A DNA stretch of 64,000 nucleotides from Margaritifera margaritifera (lineage: Eukaryota; Mollusca; Bivalvia; Unionida; Margaritiferidae): positions 62,001 through 126,000 of the forward strand of contig JAQPZY010001414.1 of NCBI GenBank assembly GCA_029931535.1. The letters are read 5' to 3'. Shown piece after piece: positions 1-11,842 of this stretch; positions within the stretch are counted from its first letter, which is position 1; each line of letters starts with the position of its first letter. The translations under genes were made by a program, and so were the position numbers. The notes below the pieces were generated by a model. That model had not been told where the DNA came from. It saw only the letters and a program-made list of their open reading frames with translations, and ran no database searches.

Positions 1-2119
1 TGTTTGTTTGTCTGTCCTTCAATCAATGTATAAATCTTTATTTTAGTTTATTACAGCTTTGGTCTCTTGACAATTAGAATGAATATGAATCAAACCATAT
101 AGCTATATCTATGATACATACCCTCAGATAAATCCATACGTTCCTATGAACGGGGTATAACGTGTAACTGTTTAAGGTACATGTACCCTAGATTAATTTG
201 ATCTGCAAACACTCGATGAACTGTTTTTGATAATTATGTTGTAATAATGTGATTAATGTGTAATTATTGCACTGTTGATTAAACGTATTCATAGTTATTT
301 ATCCCATTTCTGATTGACGAGCAAAACAGAGGGAATGTCTAATACCTAAATTCTGATCAATATGGTCCTGATAACAGGTCATACTAATACGTACATTTTT
401 CGGGTGCATCAGTTTCTGCGCGTGTCATTAATGTCTTGTCCTGTATTCACGATATCCTCAAATGACGTTAATGTACTTTATTTAATATTTGTCATACTGT
501 GACATCCCTCCTGCTCCTGTGTACCCGAATGCATGTTGACCAGTAAACTCTCCAGATATTGATCATAATAATTATGACTACATGAATAACGCGAGAGACG
601 ACTTTTTCATTAGCGGAAATGACGTTGTGTGCTTTGCGGTAATTCATCATATTGCACCATCATGTTAATGAAATGGCATTTTCACTACACTGAAGCAAGT
701 TAAATTTAACAAGTTTTACTGGTTAATAAACGTTATATTAACCTCATAACAGGTAAATAAATTTATAGTAAATATATGTGGTATGGGCTAAAGATCATTT
801 TAATGTGAATCAGGGCGATATAACTGGGAGTATAAATGGTGTTCCGTCATCTTCCACCAAGATATGGGACAATTTATGTCACGATCTATCAACAAATTGG
901 TCAGGTGCAGGAGTAAGTAAAGTCAGATTCACATGAGTCAATAATTTGATGATCAACACAAAATCAAAAAGGCACTGTATCAAGAACCAAAGTCATTGTG
1001 TATGTCCTGTTATTGAAAATTGATCCATGCTCAATTTAAAATAATGGGTAGCGGTTGAATTTCTTGGGCTCTATTTTAGCCGAATTATTTTTTCTTTTGA
1101 TTTTTTTCCCTCTTCCTTTGCCCTTATATTTTAACCTTAATTAACATCTACATTAGTCACCTGACCTAATGTGACCTAGCATACAATAATTTATATTTCT
1201 TATTATTGCTTTCCAGTACAATTTGTCACTGTACCATGAAAAATTACTGCTCATGTCTAGACTTTACTCATATGCTACGATGTTACCTGAATTAAAACTT
1301 TAAAACAAAACAAAAATGAAGGCTTTGTTCTGTTATCCTTTGAAACTGGATTTTAAGTGCCAGAAAAAATAAAAACACTGAAAATACTCAAAAAATATAC
1401 GACCTTCTCTGTCTTCTTTCTTTTTTGTCTCCACTATTGTGAATAAATTAGAGTAGTAACACCTGAAGAGTAAATTCATTTCTCATTTGTTCACGTTTTC
1501 TTGTCTTCATCGCCGACTGCCATCTTACTTTGCTGCCATTGTGTTAGCAGCCAACGAATCAAGTCTACTTATTTGGAAATGTTTATTATTAATGATATGG
1601 CACAAGATTCGCAGCAGAAAGGAAATTAATTTTGAGACGTCATGCCTACCGATGTCCTGAACGTAAATCAGAGTGATTGTTCTGGTGCAAGGACTGTTGT
1701 AATCACAATGCAAATGTAATCAGTACATTTTATGCATTCATTAAACGTTTGTCCATTATGCTTTCTCTGAGTCCAAGAAGGACTTGCTTTGGAAACCACG
1801 ATCAGAAAAATCATGTACTTTTTAATCAAACATTTCTTTTTGACAAGCATCCATTCAAAAGACATTACTTAGAGGGTCTCAACTATTTATTATGGAGAAG
1901 GTGTACAGATTCTCTTGACAATTAGAATGGAATTAAACCATATATGGATACTACAGGGAGTCTCTGTAGCTTTAAACATGGATAAAATGTATATACCGTT
2001 AGTCTGTGTCTTCAGGTAGATAAACGCCAATTAAAGATAGCTTTAGTATTTAATATGAAATCTTATTTCCCTATCGACACAAGGAAAAGGACAAAAATAT
2101 TGTGAAACGTATCTAGCGC
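1..2119. other. No gene recognised
   Basis: AT-rich sequence with stops in all frames. The open frames here are short (under 85 codons), show no recognisable motif and overlap one another on both strands, as expected by chance. No RNA gene or repeat family was recognised. Confidence 0.6.
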
Positions 2120-2215
2120 TTAATCAAGAGGTGGATAGATCGTGATACCGCTTAGCACATATGCTATCCTTAGTTCGACCCTAGTTTCTAGCTTCTTCAA
2201 GGGTCAGAGGTCGAT
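2120..2215 (+). repeat. tRNA-derived SINE fragment (candidate)
   Basis: A stretch with a box-A-like element (GTGGATAGATCG) followed about 45 bp later by a box-B-like element (TTAGTTCGACCCT), the spacing of an RNA polymerase III promoter in a tRNA-like head. No clean cloverleaf can be drawn, so it is more likely a decayed SINE than a tRNA gene. Confidence 0.3.
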
Positions 2216-4268
2216 ATCAAAAGCGAATAGTTTCTTCTGGTTTCTCAGGTTTCCATCACATTAATGACCACCTCATTTTAACAGCTGAGCCATCTGGAGT
2301 ACGTTGCATACGATGTGAAAACTGTGCAGTTGACATTGAATAAATACACTATATAGTTCAAACTTTATATTAAATAAAGCACACGAATCGGCTGCGGGGT
2401 GGGGTGACGGGTGGATCTAATCAATAAAACCATCTTGATGATCTCAAATAACATACCTCTACGTGCTGGTACACCCCTCTCCGCCTCTGATTCCTTTCCT
2501 GGATACCCGTGTATTACCAAGCAAACTCTCTCTGCATTACCCAGCAAACTCTCTTGACTTCGATCACTTTAATCTTTCAATATCTATGAATATCCCATCC
2601 GGCTAAAAATCAAGGCGATATAATCGGTAAGATAAGTTGACATTTCAAAACCTTCCAACAAACTATAGTACAATAAACTTCTTGTTCTGTTAAAGAAATC
2701 ATCAAGTAAAGATAAAATCACGTGATGCATATACTAGGTAGCTAAAGAAGAAAGAAGGAGAGAGAGAATGAAAAAACGTATATATCCTATGTTTTAGAAA
2801 ACAAATAATTCATTAGTGAATCTACAATGCTGTGAACATGTTTGATAGCTCGATCTCCTATATTATTAAAGAAGGAGTTGCCATAGAAGAAACATAAAAT
2901 GTAACCGTGTTTCGTAATTGTTCGGTCAGCTAACATCTGCACCGCTAACATATATGGACTCATGCCGATTTCAATGATCTGAATTAACGAAGGGCTCTTC
3001 TACACCTTCATTTAAATTTTTTATTTCATCACTATAAACTATTGCAACTACACATATAGCCACGAAATGTATTGTTTACAAAATCACTGTAATTCTATGG
3101 CGTCAAAAAAAAAAAAAAAAACACTACACAGAGTAAACATTACATTACACAGAGTTTTTCAAAAGCTCGTAAATTGGATTAGTACGTATATAAGATGATG
3201 GTGAAACAGCGATTTGATTAGCCTTAATTTCTAAATTGATCTAAAACAAATTGTTTTTGGACGTAATGTTTTGTTTAGATTTGTTTCTATATCAGTTTTC
3301 TGCCAACACAATTTGTCACTAAATGTATTTTCTATCGATGTTACGTTCCTACCTTGATACAAATTTAAATCGGGTGTTCGTAACGGAAGGTATTACATTT
3401 AAATGTAACTGTTTTGCTTCAGATAGTCTGTTGTATGATTATATATTATCAAGCTAATTACCTATATGTATCTTTTCTCTAATACGAATCAATATTTTGT
3501 GGATGAAAACGGAAGTTATGAAAAGGATAATTTATTGATTTTGCGCTGGTTAGAATCAAAATCAGAATTCCTTTTGCTTGCGTTCCCAGAAGGTTTCTTT
3601 ATGAATATCATGTCTTATCGTTCGTTAGTGTAGCTGGTGAAAATAGTAGACTCAGATTTATACTTCCCTTTTTAAAGGAGCATACTGAACTCGGCAAGTT
3701 CCACTAATTGAAAATGACACTCTAAATTGCTAACATAATCTTTAATGCTTTTGGAATAATATCCAATGAGTCACTTTTGTCCGATGTTGTTCACACAAGA
3801 CGAATTTTCGGTACAGTGAGCACTATTATTTTCGTAGAAGATATTGGATGTTAGAATGTTTCTGACGCGCAATACAGATCATATAATACACGCATTCACT
3901 ATTCATTTATTTATGCGCTACGTATGCAAATACTTTGCTTATTGTGGCGTGCTCCCTAACTATCAGAGAACCCTAATAATGAACATACGTTTCGTTTCCT
4001 AAATTATAGATACTTGAAAATGTAAAATACCTCAAACATTTAAACTTCAAATTTGGGAACTTTTTCATGATAAACGTACGAAGTGACCAGGTCAGTCAAT
4101 AATGTGGATATATTCGCTCTGGAGGAATGGGACGACGTGATTATCATGATGCTGATAATATATTGTATTGGAACTTGGTTTAAAATAATGTCTATACAAT
4201 ATAGCAAATACAAAATGTTATGGTGTGCCTTGAACAATTCTGAAAAATGATTTAGCTAAAAGAAATCA

Positions 4269-4274
<6 letters not shown>
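2216..4274. other. No gene recognised
   Basis: AT-rich sequence without a credible reading frame. It holds an A-run near 3105-3120 and nothing else that stands out. Confidence 0.6.

Positions 4275-4330
<56 letters not shown>
4275..4330. repeat. (TA)n microsatellite
   Basis: An almost perfect TA dinucleotide tract of about 56 bp. Confidence 0.97.
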
Positions 4331-4331
<1 letters not shown>

Positions 4332-4879
4332 CATTTCGCAATTTATTTGTTAGTTTTGAATTGTTATGGAGAAAGGGATAATATTAATAGGTCCAGGTAG
4401 TGAAGCGCATTGCAGAAAAATAGTATCTTGTTTGGTATAAAAAGAAATTCAAAAATTATTATTGTACTTTTCCTGAATTAAAAAATATCTCCTCGGAACA
4501 GTGTATCAGTTAGTTTAGCTTTTTCGTGTCTTAACTCAGTTGTAAAGAAACCTTCAATGACACAAGGCTACAGATGGTTTATGCAGGCTCTTTCTTGAAA
4601 TATTCTTCCCGGAAGTCTGCTAAAGCTACTCCTCTTGAATAGCACTAACCTTACATAGCTTACGACGAGTTTGGTACATTATTTGAGTTAGAATGCTTGG
4701 TTTTGTAATTAAAATTTTCCTTAAAAAAAGGGAAACAAAATTGCTTAAACATTTACAAATCTAGTGCAAGCATGATATGTTTCATAAAACAATAAACATT
4801 CTTTAGAATGCATATAATCTTCATACCGCATTGCCATTTTCAAGATATTAAATTACATATCTTATAAACCCTTTTACTT
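4331..4879. other. No gene recognised
   Basis: AT-rich unique sequence with no motif or long frame. Confidence 0.55.
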
Positions 4880-5062
4880 GTACAAAACATCTGATTATGA
4901 GTATTTATGATGGAAAAAAAAACTTGCCTACCTGATCCACGTCAAAACAGGACATGTTGCGAAATACTATGTAAACAACTGGACAAAAGTTAATAATATG
5001 TTTTTAAATAACCATACAACTTAGAATCATAGACAAAATTTAAGTATATAAACATCATACAT
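4880..5062 (-). repeat. Dispersed repeat, inverted relative to 26866-27045
   Basis: Read on the minus strand this segment matches 26866-27045 over about 180 bp. Shared blocks include TATGATGTTTATATACTTAA, TTTTGTCTATGATT, GTATGGTTATTT and TTTTGTCCAGTTGTTTACAT. It is an old copy of an unidentified interspersed repeat. Confidence 0.7.
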
Positions 5063-6954
5063 AATACAAGCTTCTAATCTTCTCCTAAAGTTTTGTATTT
5101 GCACAGTCTAGATTTGAATTACAATAGTAGTTTGAAATACATAATCCTTGCAATAATCACTTTTGACAAGACATATCATATATCATTGTATGTGCGACTG
5201 TCTAGACAGATTTATACTTTGATATATGCTGTGCAAATAAAAGAAACGGTTTTCAGTGCAGGAAACATCGAGTCATATTGGCTGGCCATATGTTTGTTGT
5301 GCAGATCAAATATATGCCGATTCAATTTCTAGCCCAGTACCATCCCATGTGGACAGTAGCTGGGCCTAGGGTTATGTTGGATACAAAGATCCGAGGATCC
5401 CAGTTTGATGCGATGTGTCGAGTGTGTGCATATCGGATACAATATGAGGAAGGAGCTTGCACATGCAGATTGTGAACATCAGATGTTGCTTTGTTGCGAT
5501 TAGTTATGCAAGCTTCCTTGTGAAACCTTCACCCCAGTCTGATAAATGATCTTGTTTTGGTTTCATATACTTGTGCAAACCACTATCAGGTCCAAACCTC
5601 ACAGCAACTCGAACATGTAATGTATTGATTATTACAGACAAACTCTGCAGTCCCCATTCTGTACTCCAATATTTTGCACCCCTCCCCCCTACACAAAAAC
5701 AGACACATACACGCCTGTATTATCCGAATGGTGATATTGTTCGCCAAAAATGAATTACTGAAAATTTCAGCAAAACCTCAGTGAGATTCTGCCAAGATTG
5801 TAACTACCCTTACCTACTAAATGATAGTATTTGTATTTTATTTAAACATAAAACGCAATTCGCTTGTATTCCAAAGCTCAAATAGATTTACTAATTAAGG
5901 AATAGGAGCACTTTTAAAATATGTAATTTTATTTCAGAGGGAATTAGTTTCCTTTACAGACATGAAACTCCATGTCTTTATGCTATTAATATTTTACGGA
6001 ATCACACACTAGTCAAAAGCCCTAGAACGTGAGGCTAAAAGCTGTTCCTAAAGAATGGTGCTTGGCACATTGCAAGCCCATAGTGTGTTTCCTTTTACTT
6101 TGGATCAAGGTTCAAGACACTGCCCAAAGCATCTTTATGAATATGTAAGACAATGAGTATAGCGAAACAAAGTGTACTTGTTACTTTATTTTCATCTTGA
6201 AAGAAAATTATTTCGGTTTTTTACTTTACTTTTCTCAAATATATTTAATTAATATGTTTTTACTCGTCTGACACACGAGAGTGGCAAAAAGGCTATCATG
6301 TTACTTTCATCACTTGTAAAATAGTTCACCGTAGCTGATGTTGCTTGTTTGTGTGATCGTCTAGCAGACACAATACGCATTAGGCTATGCACAAAGTATA
6401 TGTTCGTGTAGTAGTTACGACAATAGCTAGTCATTTGTACCAGATCTATCCTTCGTGTGCAAATTCACGAGATATCAGTAAAATCGCTGGCTTTGCATAT
6501 TTCTTTAAGACTGATATCCAGACAATAACAATAACCTGCATTCCTAGTGACTATGTGTCGCGAAAGTGTATAGATATTAGGGTATAAAGACGAGGAAGTG
6601 ATGAGTGCGGAGAAGAAGCACGTCCTTGTGTGTTTTTCTTTGGTGCTTAACAGCCAATCAACACATGAAAGTTGAATCGTGTAGATGTAATTGGAGTCAA
6701 GTGCACATGACTACAGCTTACAAGGGCTGATCCATTAGCAGGACTCGAATAGATAGTAATCAATCATCTCAAAATTTAAGAAAAGAAATATATAAAAAAT
6801 TGTCCGGGCGACACGAATGCCCTCGCCAATATATTGAAGAAACCTTTATTCCATATGCTGGGGGCAAAGTCCAACAAAAATATTTAAACAAACGACGATT
6901 ATACTCCACCCTGACCTTGGCTGTTTACATTTTGTTTATTGGGGGTTGGGGTGG
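5063..6954. other. No gene recognised
   Basis: Short frames of 60-80 codons occur on both strands but none shows a recognisable domain, splice structure or conserved motif. A slightly GC-richer patch near 5330-5470 looks like a fragment of an unknown repeat. Confidence 0.5.
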
Positions 6955-7110
6955 GCTGGGGGGAGTGGTGGCATATCATCGCGCCTACGATTATACAAGG
7001 CAAAAGTCCTAACTAATTCGAATCCTGCCAACGGATCAGCCCGGATGTCTCGATCTCGTTACAATTTTGTCCAGCTCACCTTCATGGAAAGCCATGTTTC
7101 CGCAGGTGGC
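6955..7110 (+). repeat. tRNA-derived SINE (candidate)
   Basis: A region with a tRNA-like head: GTGGTGGCATATCATCGCGC, then a B-box-like element AATTCGAATCCTGCC about 45 bp later. It is followed by a tail ending near GGTGGCGTAAAC, which resembles the 3' end of the SINE family at 44983 (GGCGTTAAGC). The identification is by motif and spacing only. Confidence 0.4.
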
Positions 7111-7625
7111 GTAAACAATTTATTAAAGTTTTTGGTTAAAGATTTTCAGAAATATTTTTTATTATAAAACCGTGTCGCTGTTTCATATCTGGTCCAATTC
7201 GTATCGAAGGGGTGACCCGTCTACTGACCATTTAAACTTGCTGAGCTGGTGCTAAAGAGCTGACCTCCCGACCGTTGTAAATGCCCGTTATTTTTGTTCA
7301 TTTGCAGATTTTCATGATAAAAAGACGATTTGGACTCAGTCTCGTCCACTGTCAAGAGAGATCGTAAAGTATTCACAAAATAATCGTATTTTAAGACCCG
7401 TTCGGGAACATACTGACTGCTATCCGACAGACTTTTTAACGGCAATAAAAAGCACCATTACTGCCTAATTATTATAACTACATGACATTATAGAATAATA
7501 CTTGGCCATATCCAATCTAACGCTGACTAAGTAAAACTATGTACGATATTGACGTGGAAAATTCCAATTTCTGTTATTATATGTACCACAAAGAAATATC
7601 CCACTTCTTCATTCACATGAGTTTA

Positions 7626-7639
7626 TAATAGTAATAATA

Positions 7640-7670
<31 letters not shown>

Positions 7671-7673
7671 TAT
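7626..7673. repeat. (AAT)n microsatellite
   Basis: A trinucleotide AAT/TAA tract of about 48 bp. It is complementary in sequence to the ATT tract 75 bp downstream. Confidence 0.95.
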
Positions 7674-7745
7674 CTTTACTATACTTTTCTTAATCTTCAT
7701 TAAAAGCACATGATTAAATTTTAATATCATTAACTGCTAGTTTTG

Positions 7746-7748
7746 TTA

Positions 7749-7800
<52 letters not shown>
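7746..7800. repeat. (ATT)n microsatellite
   Basis: A trinucleotide ATT tract of about 55 bp, inverted relative to the AAT tract at 7626-7673, so the two could pair as a long hairpin. Confidence 0.95.
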
Positions 7801-8049
7801 GGTAAGAAATTATAATATGATAACTTTTCATCTTCTTATTATTATACACTTATTTGAATCATAAATTAACATATTTGTTTGTTGTCCACAACATAAAGAA
7901 GTTGCAATTTCACACGTAATTAGCCTGCATTTATTTACCTATACATTGTTAAATTGGATATTTGAGAAGACATGTCGTAGTATTATTTTATAATGTCATG
8001 TAGGTATAATAATTACAATAAAAATAATTACTTTCTAAGCGGGTATGAA

Positions 8050-8054
8050 GCTTT
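8050..8054. repeat. Target-site duplication, left copy
   Basis: GCTTT directly abuts the left terminus of the 13.35-kb element and is repeated directly after its right terminus (21407-21411). The next base on the right is A, which is also the first base of the element, so a 6-bp duplication (GCTTTA) cannot be excluded. Polintons normally make 6-bp duplications. Confidence 0.8.
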
Positions 8055-8339
8055 AGTAGTAGGGTAAAAGGTCAATTCTGTCTCAGGACCTCGCTTTGCT
8101 CGGCCCTTCGATGCCATTGTCAAAGTACAAAAAAATCAAAATAGTACCCGTGATCCCAAATTCGGCCTTTTACCCTACTACTATGCATCATAATCATTTG
8201 CTATTTTTACTTACTACAAGGCATCTTAATTATTTGTTACATTTATTATTTTTTTTATTCTGAATCGTCGTCATACTCGGGTAATTGTTCTTTTACCGTA
8301 ATATGTTCTGCGTTAGCAATGAAGTAAACGTCATCTTCA
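8055..8339 (+). repeat. Left terminal inverted repeat with internal fold-back
   Basis: It matches the reverse complement of 21082-21406. Inside it, the outer end (8055-8071, AGTAGTAGGGTAAAAGG) recurs inverted at 8166-8182, so the first 128 bp form a hairpin-like unit. Relative to the right arm it lacks about 38 bp after CAATTCTG. Its inner end runs into the C-terminal codons of a small reading frame that is also present in the right TIR. Confidence 0.9.
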
Positions 8340-8494
8340 ACAAAATAATTTTTAAAAACATCTATTGCTGTTGCTTCTGCAAAACAGAAAATGAGCATAG
8401 TGTAAATTAAACGCAAAATAAACAAAACAATTAAAACAATAAACAGCAACAAGCACTTTTTTATGTTTTCTACTTTGATTCCGTTTATAAACAC
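8255..8494 (-). CDS. Small TIR-encoded protein, left copy
   Basis: A 79-codon frame whose last 26 residues (DDVYFIANAEHITVKEQL and an acidic tail) match the end of the right-hand gene at 20665-21169, because the TIR reaches into both coding ends. The upstream 50 residues are unrelated to the right copy. They are strongly hydrophobic (CLLLFIVLIVLFILRLIY), resembling one membrane segment. This may be a chimera formed when TIR sequence was copied next to another frame, or a partial gene. No function is recognised. The ATG follows an AT-rich stretch and no upstream motif decides the start. Confidence 0.45.
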   Translation of the reverse strand: MFINGIKVENIKKCLLLFIVLIVLFILRLIYTMLIFCFAEATAIDVFKNYFVEDDVYFIANAEHITVKEQLPEYDDDSE

Positions 8495-8623
8495 TTCAGT
8501 ATAATTTAAATCAACTATTTTTTTTATTTTTTTTTTTGCCTTTTAAAGTAAATTTTCTGAGAAATAATGAGTTGACCAGATGATCAAGAAGTGTATCTTA
8601 AATTCCCTTTTTTAAAATAAATC

Positions 8624-8773
8624 TCAATTTATTTCTTCGTTTGGTACCGGTCTTATTGATTTTATTGTTTGTTGATAAATTGGTATTTCTAGTAGTCTGT
8701 TAAAAAAAATTATTGGTACGTCAATACCTTTTTCTCCTCTTATTATTTGAAATATTGTCATATCATGTTCCAT
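8624..8773 (-). CDS. Short hypothetical ORF
   Basis: A 49-codon frame starting MEHDMTIFQIIRGEKG, located between the left TIR frame and the polymerase end, in the same direction as the polymerase. No family is recognised. It ends at TGA and is followed by T-rich sequence. It may be a fragment of the small-gene family seen at both element ends. Confidence 0.2.
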   Translation of the reverse strand: MEHDMTIFQIIRGEKGIDVPIIFFNRLLEIPIYQQTIKSIRPVPNEEIN

Positions 8774-8867
8774 ATTATCTATTTTTCTTATTGAATTGTT
8801 TTCTTATAGTAATTCGATAAGATCGTTCGCCTTCATCTTTTATTTTAGTGTTATACAAAATTATACT

Positions 8868-9122
8868 TTACAACAAACCAAACTCATTTAGCAGATCAGT
8901 AAAATCCTCTGTTTTTGTTTTTGCTTCATTGTCTGGATTAAACTCAATTGCGAAAGTATTTACTCCATCTCTCATATCCTTTGTTCTGGTGATAACAGAT
9001 CTTCTTCCATCAACATTGATACAGGACAAATGGATAATCGTTGTGGAACTCGTGCAGATCACCAGGGTAAATAATATCAGCTTCAACAAAGTAACCTGTG
9101 TTATCAGGTATCTTTTTCTCAA
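8868..9122 (-). pseudogene. ORF abutting the truncated polymerase
   Basis: An 84-codon frame with two parts. Its N-terminal portion overlaps the decayed polymerase end in another frame. Its C-terminal 50 residues (with RRSVITRTKDMRDGVNTFAI and ending NEFGLL) are hydrophilic and look like genuine coding sequence. It could be the true C-terminus of the polymerase brought close by an internal deletion, or the end of a separate gene. Homology to either could not be decided by eye. Confidence 0.35.
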
Positions 9123-11152
9123 TTTCTTTTAGAAACTTATCAGGCTCGATCTATTTAAATCCGCCATAAGGTAATGATTGACTCATCGCATAATTCTAAA
9201 GATTATTAGTATCTAGATAAATGATGCAATTTGATTCTTTATTAGCATCATAATCTGAAATATATTTATTAATAGCTTTTGCATATTTCTTCGTTATTAC
9301 CGAAATTCCACCTCTGACTCCTTTTTCAATAAAATAAAATTGATCAGGATCAGTTAGCAGCTATAGTTTGATACTGCTTGATATTAAAGCAGCGTCCCAT
9401 GACAAACCTGGTGATGAGTAGTACCAAGCAGGATTAAGTTAATAAGTTTTAAGCAGATTGTTCTAAATTCTTCAAAAACATCAGCAAGCAATGGTAATCT
9501 TCTAAATATTTGCAGTTAAACCTCGTAAACTGTTTCATTAAATCGTTCCCAATTTGTCATTTACTCGTACGGGTAAACTCGTTTTTGTTTTAAAAGATCA
9601 GAAAGATCACCAAAATATTCTGTTGCAACCGTTGATAAGCTTCTCCAATGAAGCAGCCATATACTGCACGCTATCAATAAATCTTAATTTACCAAGAGAT
9701 ATTGACATGCATTTCTCAAACTTATTTGGTATGCACTTGATTTTCTATTGCCGCTTATTTTTGTTGCTTCTATTACTTCAGGATTTCCAAATGCCTCAAC
9801 AACAATGTGAGCAAAATACCCACGCAGATTGTGAAAAAAACCGGGAATAAAATCTGGAAGCTTATAATGCAAATTACAATTTTCCTGTATATACAATGAT
9901 CACGTACTCTATCATCACCAAGTTGTAAATTACAAATAACACAATTGTTTGCTGATCTAAATTCATTATCTTGCTCAATTGTCGGTGGTAACATTGGAGT
10001 TCCCTTTTTTAATTATTTTTTTAATTTCATTTACTTCTGCTATTAAATTTTAAAGTAACCAAGATGCATGATCAGCAACACCACAAGGGATATTTGAGCT
10101 TTTGTTGTCGACGATTTGTTTGGATTACATTGTGGACCCTCAACTAATTCCAACAGAGATTCAAAATCAGCATAAATTATAAACGGAACCTTCATCTTAG
10201 GATTTGAACTTTAATTCTGATTCTTCTTTTGCTGGTAGTGTAACAGCTTGCAACTTTTTACAATATTCGAGATGACGGTTTAATATGTATTGCGTCTTAC
10301 AACCGTGCAAGCTGCTATAGCAGAAATATTTATTATGCTGTGTTTTGTTATATTCTTCACCAACTAGGCCATAAAAATGTTTGATCCAGCAGTAGTGACC
10401 GTTGTAAAACAGCAAATTAATTGTATCTTGTGTTGCTTTCTCGCTTATAAATCGCGGGTAAATTTTATCATTGTCATCAAAACCAAAAACGTTAATGCTA
10501 ATATTATTTTGCTTTCAAAATTCTGGTATCTGACGCTCCTCAAAGGGAAACTTAATATCATTAAAATTTAGTTTATCAACATAAGCAGAATAGCAAGAGA
10601 TTCGATTTGAATTGTTATCAGCAGGAAACATAGCTGAACGAACTGCCCATAAGAAACATTTGTAATCGTTATTTTTTACGTTGATTACACACTTGCTATT
10701 TTTAATTTTTGCTGGTAGTTCAACAAATAAGGAACCTCGAAGTGGAGAGTATTTCATTGTGTGGAAAATTACTGATTGTATTGCCTCTAGCTTCCAACAG
10801 GAACCAGATGATGCATAATCCTCACTTTTCTTTTGGATTTCCTGATATATTTCTTCTGTTATTCTTTTTAAATTGTGTACCTTTTCATATCCTTTTTGAT
10901 TGCGCTGTGACATAAGGTTCAGCAAGTGCCTCAATCATAATCGTTGTCGCCAATGATATTCATTTTACTCAGCTCAACTTGGTATTGCATAATAATTTTT
11001 AGTTCTCCATATTTTTTAACCTCGGATAGAACAGCAGGCGAGATAATATGAAATAAATCCTCAGTTGACAATTCTCCGGCCAATACAAGATGACCGTCAA
11101 TTTCCCATGATTTATCATAATCTTGCAAACGCTGCTGCAGTTTGTTTTGCAT
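9036..11152 (-). pseudogene. polB: Protein-primed family B DNA polymerase, truncated and broken
   Basis: Replicative polymerase of the DNA_pol_B_2 (protein-primed) type found in Polintons and related elements. Pieces occur in order along the minus strand: an N-terminal region at 10515-11152 (LRGSLFVELPAKI, NDYKCFLWAVRSA); a C2H2-like zinc-finger segment near 10260-10330 (CYSSLHGC, then H and C further on); the exonuclease motif FIIYADFESLL near 10155-10190; and a conserved HNLRGYFAHI block near 9810-9840. The Pol A-type motif IIYLDTNNL lies at about 9200-9226, followed by LPYGG. Coding then stops matching near 9036, so the motif B and C region with the second catalytic aspartates is absent. 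Many in-frame stops and frame changes interrupt it. The family's usual length is well above the roughly 700 codons that remain. It would replicate the element in an intact relative. Confidence 0.85.
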
Positions 11153-11225
11153 CCTTTAATCTTCTATGTGACATTGACCTTAGACTTTCATGATTATATT
11201 ATAAATGTTTCTAATTGAGAGTTAA

Positions 11226-11640
11226 ATTTAAACAAAAATGTTATACATTTAATAAGATAACATCTCCTGTTATACTAAAATACGAGGGATCTTTTTCTTG
11301 TAAATACAAACAAACTGAACCACTAATATTTTTTAAATCAGATCTCCAGCTATCCATGGGAATTACTTTCGTAATATCATAGTTTTCTTTTTTTTTTATT
11401 GCAGTTGTAAACTTGAGTTTTACACGTGTTGATTATTAAATGTATTTCTTTGCTCCAGATTTTAACAGCAGATTGCTTGTTGTGTACTGCAAATGAAATA
11501 TATCTCAAAAGCTCTGTGTAACTACCATTACGTGATAACAATAAATTTATTTTTTCATTCGACTCAGAACAAGAACGTAGGATTTTTTCATTTTTTATTA
11601 AAACAACAAGTGGACGATCTTTGTACAACAAAGGTATCAT
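11226..11640 (-). pseudogene. Orphan gene, paralogue of the right-end gene
   Basis: Two overlapping frames, an 87-codon one from 11640 and a continuation ending near 11226, are split at a T-run around 11388-11397. The N-terminal portion (IPLLYKDRPLVVLIKNE) resembles the start of the gene at 20665-21169 (IPLFYKNEPLVVSIKDE), so both belong to one family within the element. No enzyme motif was seen. It lies just upstream of the polymerase gene in the same direction. Function unknown. Confidence 0.55.
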
Positions 11641-11842
11641 TTTATTTTGTACATTTCCTAGTTTTACTAATGTATCTTTTTATTTTTTTATATAGTTCTT
11701 TGATTAATTTTACTGCTTCCATGTTATTTATTGTTTTACACAATATTGTATCAGGCCATGCAAATCATCTGATTGTACCTGATTTAGCAAGCAATTAGAG
11801 AGATATATATTAGTGTAATGGACGCCAAAATAAGCACATCAC

